A stretch of 64,000 bases of DNA from Chrysomallon squamiferum. Its lineage: Eukaryota > Mollusca > Gastropoda > Neomphalida > Peltospiridae. Below the pieces are notes generated by a model. It had not been told where the DNA came from, did no database searches, and worked only from the letters and a program-made list of their open reading frames with translations. The position numbers and the translations under genes are program-made. Position 1 is the stretch's first letter, and the number at the start of each line of letters is the position of its first letter. Location of the stretch: contig CM022671.1 of NCBI GenBank assembly GCA_012295275.1, forward strand, positions 16,831,956 through 16,895,955. Direction: 5' to 3'. Positions 60,191 to 64,000 of this stretch are shown one piece after another.

Positions 60191-63100
60191 GATCTTTTTT
60201 TAATGTTAAATGTTAAAGAAGCATACAATATTGATTTTTTGTTATGGTTCTGTTAGATGAAGTTACTTTTTAAAAATATGAATTAGATGCATTTAATACT
60301 ACAAAAGTATTGTTTAATTTTTAATAAAACATTAAAAAAAAACCTACATGTTTTAATTACGTTTTTGTACAAAACTTTTACTTTATAATTGTTGATGGGT
60401 GAATGTTACTTTTTTTTTTTTCTTTTTTTTTTAAAACATGTTTCATTAAATGATTTCTTTTTAAACTGTTCAACTGTAGAAATAGTGTTGTCATTTTATT
60501 CAGATTTATTATTTAACTCGGAACTGTTGTTTATCCTTCTTGGACTGATAGCCATTGTAATTCACAATTTGTTATTTATTTTCCTGTTTTTAATCACACT
60601 TGTTCTTTGATCTCAGAAAGGCTTTAAATTAAAAATACTCAGTATGTTGTTAACTGGATAGGGAGGATCTGTAAGAAGAGTATTTTCACTCATTTTCAAT
60701 AAAAGCAGTAGCACATTTCTAGTTTATTTATTTATCTGACATAAAATTGTACAATGAAATGTAAGTTTTTTTTTTTTTTTTTTTAATGAAATAATTCACT
60801 CTATGGGTGGTATAGTGATTATTTTCACAAATACAATAGTTTCAAGTCTTCTGCTAGAGCTACAGCTCACAAAATGCTATCTGTGGCAAATCATCAACAA
60901 AAGCCATTCAGTTAAAATTGTGACAGATGTTTGTAAGATAATAAATTATATATTTCTACAAATATGCTAATTGCAAGTACATTCTCTTACCAGGCCTGTT
61001 ACAAATTATTATCTATACAATAAAAGGCAACTTAAGTTAAACCTGCGTAATAATAAATTATATCAGCATATCTCAATCAGATCTCAATATTTCATCTGCT
61101 CCATGCACCAGAATTGTATAACCCATGACTGGAAATGTATTAAAAATACAATAAGTTCAACGCACCAGATAAAATCAAGTTAATTATATCTTACATTTTG
61201 TCTTCAACAAATTGGATAATCTCTTTGAACGTAGTTCATCAGTTCTTGTTTAAAACAGCTCTGTCATGGAATTTTTCTGTTTGAAAAAAATAAATAACTT
61301 GTTTACTTAATGAAATTTTGTATACAAGAACATTGGTTTTCCTCTTTCTTTATGTATTTGACCATTACTGTTAACCATAATTATGTTTAATGCCCTATAT
61401 TTAAAACCTTGAGTATATAATAGAACATTTCTTTCTTCACTTCTTCTTTATTTCATTTGTTTTAATTTAAAACTTGAATGATACAGTATGAAATTCATTC
61501 CCTAAATGAATCATTAATAAAACCCATAATAAATTTATTTAAAATAAATTTTGAAAGAACAGAATATGTTAAACCGATTTCCATGACATAATTTTCTTAT
61601 TTAATGAAATCCAGTTATTCAAAATATACATGTACAAAATTTTTATCTTTGATTGGATATAGTTTCTTTGTTTCACAATCTGGAAAAATACACACATGGG
61701 GCTAATGATCTAATTAAAAATGTGAAAGTTATGGAAATTATTTCAAGAAATGTATAGTGGTAATCGAGAAGTGCTTATTAATATATTTTTATAACTTTCT
61801 TATTTGACAAAAATAGATTTCTTCAAAAGTTAATCTATTCTTTTCATTTAACAAAATGGTTTAGGTTAAATTCTAGTCTCTATATACTTTGTATAACAAC
61901 AAACCAAGGAAAAATAACTCCTGTATTCATAATCAACTGAAACTGAGGCTGTATCTTTTGTTATCATGTTCATTGTTAAATCATTTTTTATTATTATTAT
62001 CAGTGTTATATATAAATCATTATTCTTCCAGTAAACAATTATGGCAGCATGAAAAAATCTGTTTCAAAATGGCTACTCTCATTTTAGAATAATTCCTGAT
62101 GATCATAAATCTTTTTTGTATATTTTTTTATTTTTTTATTTTTATTTTGACAATTTTTTTTTTTTTTTAAATACAAGTCTTAATATTATTTTCTGTTCAG
62201 CTTTGTCAAGATTCTTTAATGTAGATTCTTTACGATGTAGACAGCTTGAAAATAAATCTTTTTTACACTGTTCTACATGTCTTTTGTGACTGGAAACAAA
62301 TACATTTTATCTTGAGCTAATTATTAAAAAATAATGATACTTTAATGAAAGAATCACCAGGAAGCAGTTTTAATGTTTGTTTTGTCTGTATTCAATATCT
62401 CTGGTCAAATGGACAAAGATACTGCTGAATGATAATTACATTTTCATGTAACTGATTAAAGGTATCCATGTTTTAAATTGTACTGGACAAACATGTCCAT
62501 TACAGGCAGGCTAGAACCATTATTACCGTCTGATAGAAAATATTTGTATGTTCATATTTTATTTTATTTTTTTGATATAAATATTCTTAAAAAAACACAT
62601 ATTTGTTAAAACTGCTAAATTAAAAATTAGTAACTATAATTTTTTTTTTTTCTTGATTAAGTCGAATTGATTTTAAATACTAATAAAACAGAATTTAAGT
62701 GGAGATACCTGTTAAGGGATGGATTGCAGCCATGATGCATGAAAGCTGCAATAATTAGTCCTTCATTACTAACCATACAAACCAATAATACTGCATGTCC
62801 TGTTAGTATAATACACACTATGCTTACTTTCCTATCACCAGCAAAATGAATTTGTTATGATTTCTTCATACAGAACTTAAAGTTACTTTAGTTTTTACAT
62901 TTATGATCATACAAACATGTTACAAACTAAATTTACACATGTATAAAAGATAAACACAATAATTTATAATACAAAGATATTTTAATCTAGACAGCCACAT
63001 GTATATTTTTTCTATGAAACTAGTATTATTAATATTACACAATTAAACAGGGTTTTTTATTATTTTATTTGTTTACTGCTAGCTATGTATATAAAATAGA

Positions 63101-63406
63101 TTTCAGCTGTTTGTTCACATCATCAAATGTATTGTATTTAAATGTGCCCATCTAATTAATTTATAATTTTGGTGTCATATTTTTTTTTTTTTTTTTTCTT
63201 TTTTTTTAAAAATACAGTTTGTTTTCTTTGTTGTTTTTTTCAACATTTATATTGCTAAATGCAAATATTTACAAAAATCAAAAGATTATTTTAATGTATT
63301 TTCTGGTTGTTAAATGTAATAACTGCAGGGAAACCTATTTATTAATTTTTGGGGCTATTTTGAACTACATGTTTTTATTTAACATAATTACTATTATTTA
63401 TTTTAT

Positions 63407-63444
<38 letters not shown>

Positions 63445-63943
63445 AATTATATTTATAATTTTACTTTTGTGATTATTAGATTATTATACTTTGAAATGAA
63501 ATATATAGAAATAAGATTCATTTTATTTTTTTGATTGGATATTTATATATTTTAGTTATGTTTTAAAAATAAATATTTAAAAAAAAGGATCTCTTCGTTT
63601 GATTATATATTTAAGTATTTTAATTAATTTAAATACACAGTTTCAGTTTGACAAATACAAATTTAATCTTTATTAAAAATTATGATTTAAAAAATATTTA
63701 CTGAAGCTACAGGGTTCTGATTAATAGCTTGGATTTAAAATATTTGATTTACTCAAACAACAACAATGTAAGTAATATTAAGTACATTTGATCAAAACAA
63801 GTCCCAATTACTTTTTTTGTTGTGATGTGTATAATTGTGCACTGAAATAGCCAAACAGTTATTTCAGTTATTGTCTCTAGCAGAGATGGAATAAACTTTT
63901 TTCAAAGGGAAAAACATTTTTGTGTTGTTTATATTAACATTAC

Positions 63944-63988
<45 letters not shown>

Positions 63989-64000
63989 GGCTTTCTCAAG
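60191..64000. other. AT-rich intergenic region, no gene seen
   Basis: Poly-T/A tracts, ATT runs (about 63413-63437) and a terminal (GT)n at 63949-63986. No splice-bounded or conserved open frame was recognised. Confidence 0.5.
63949..63986. repeat. (GT)n microsatellite
   Basis: A GT run of about 19 units near the right edge. Confidence 0.95.

Overview
The window is an AT-rich invertebrate nuclear genome segment (roughly 70% A+T by eye). It has long introns, many dinucleotide and trinucleotide microsatellites, and exons that stand out by higher GC and strict GT-AG borders. Three protein-coding genes were assembled by hand from splice sites, reading-frame phase and remembered vertebrate relatives. 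A degraded repeat near 15.6 kb carries an AAAGATCC-TTGCTGC core that I associate with molluscan genomes, so a mollusc is my best guess. That is inference, not proof.

Layout. (1) 2862-17499, + strand: the C-terminal half (13 exons, 493 residues) of an ELAPOR1/ELAPOR2 (KIAA1324/EIG121) homologue, a type I membrane protein of the trans-Golgi/endosome-lysosome route. The 5' half lies off the left edge. (2) 25202-33666, - strand: an unrecognised, basic, Ser/Lys-rich, probably nuclear protein of about 924 residues in 8 exons. Its 2.1-kb central exon carries a one-base frame break in an A7 run. (3) 36571-59802, + strand: a complete HDHD5 (CECR5) homologue, a HAD-superfamily class IIA phosphatase-like protein, 8 exons, 455 residues, all HAD motifs present. 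Genes 1 and 2 are convergent. Genes 2 and 3 are divergent and share a comparatively CpG-rich 3-kb spacer (33.7-36.6 kb). The last 4 kb (after about 60.2 kb) shows no gene.

The most unusual content is non-coding. Two large tandem arrays start exactly at 5' splice sites. A 47-49-bp minisatellite of roughly 58 copies begins at the donor of ELAPOR intron 6 (8027). A 71-bp array begins inside the last 24 nt of HDHD5 exon 7 (56468) and re-duplicates the exon end together with its GTGAGT donor about ten times, then more loosely to about 58.06 kb. HDHD5 intron 5 also holds a diverged ~165-bp repeat whose cores look like small exons. Other elements are a Tc1/mariner-type MITE (538-1018), a hairpin element near 22.2 kb, and several smaller diverged tandem repeats. 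No CRISPR, operon, rRNA or convincing tRNA gene is present. The three genes have no obvious shared pathway; their adjacency looks incidental.
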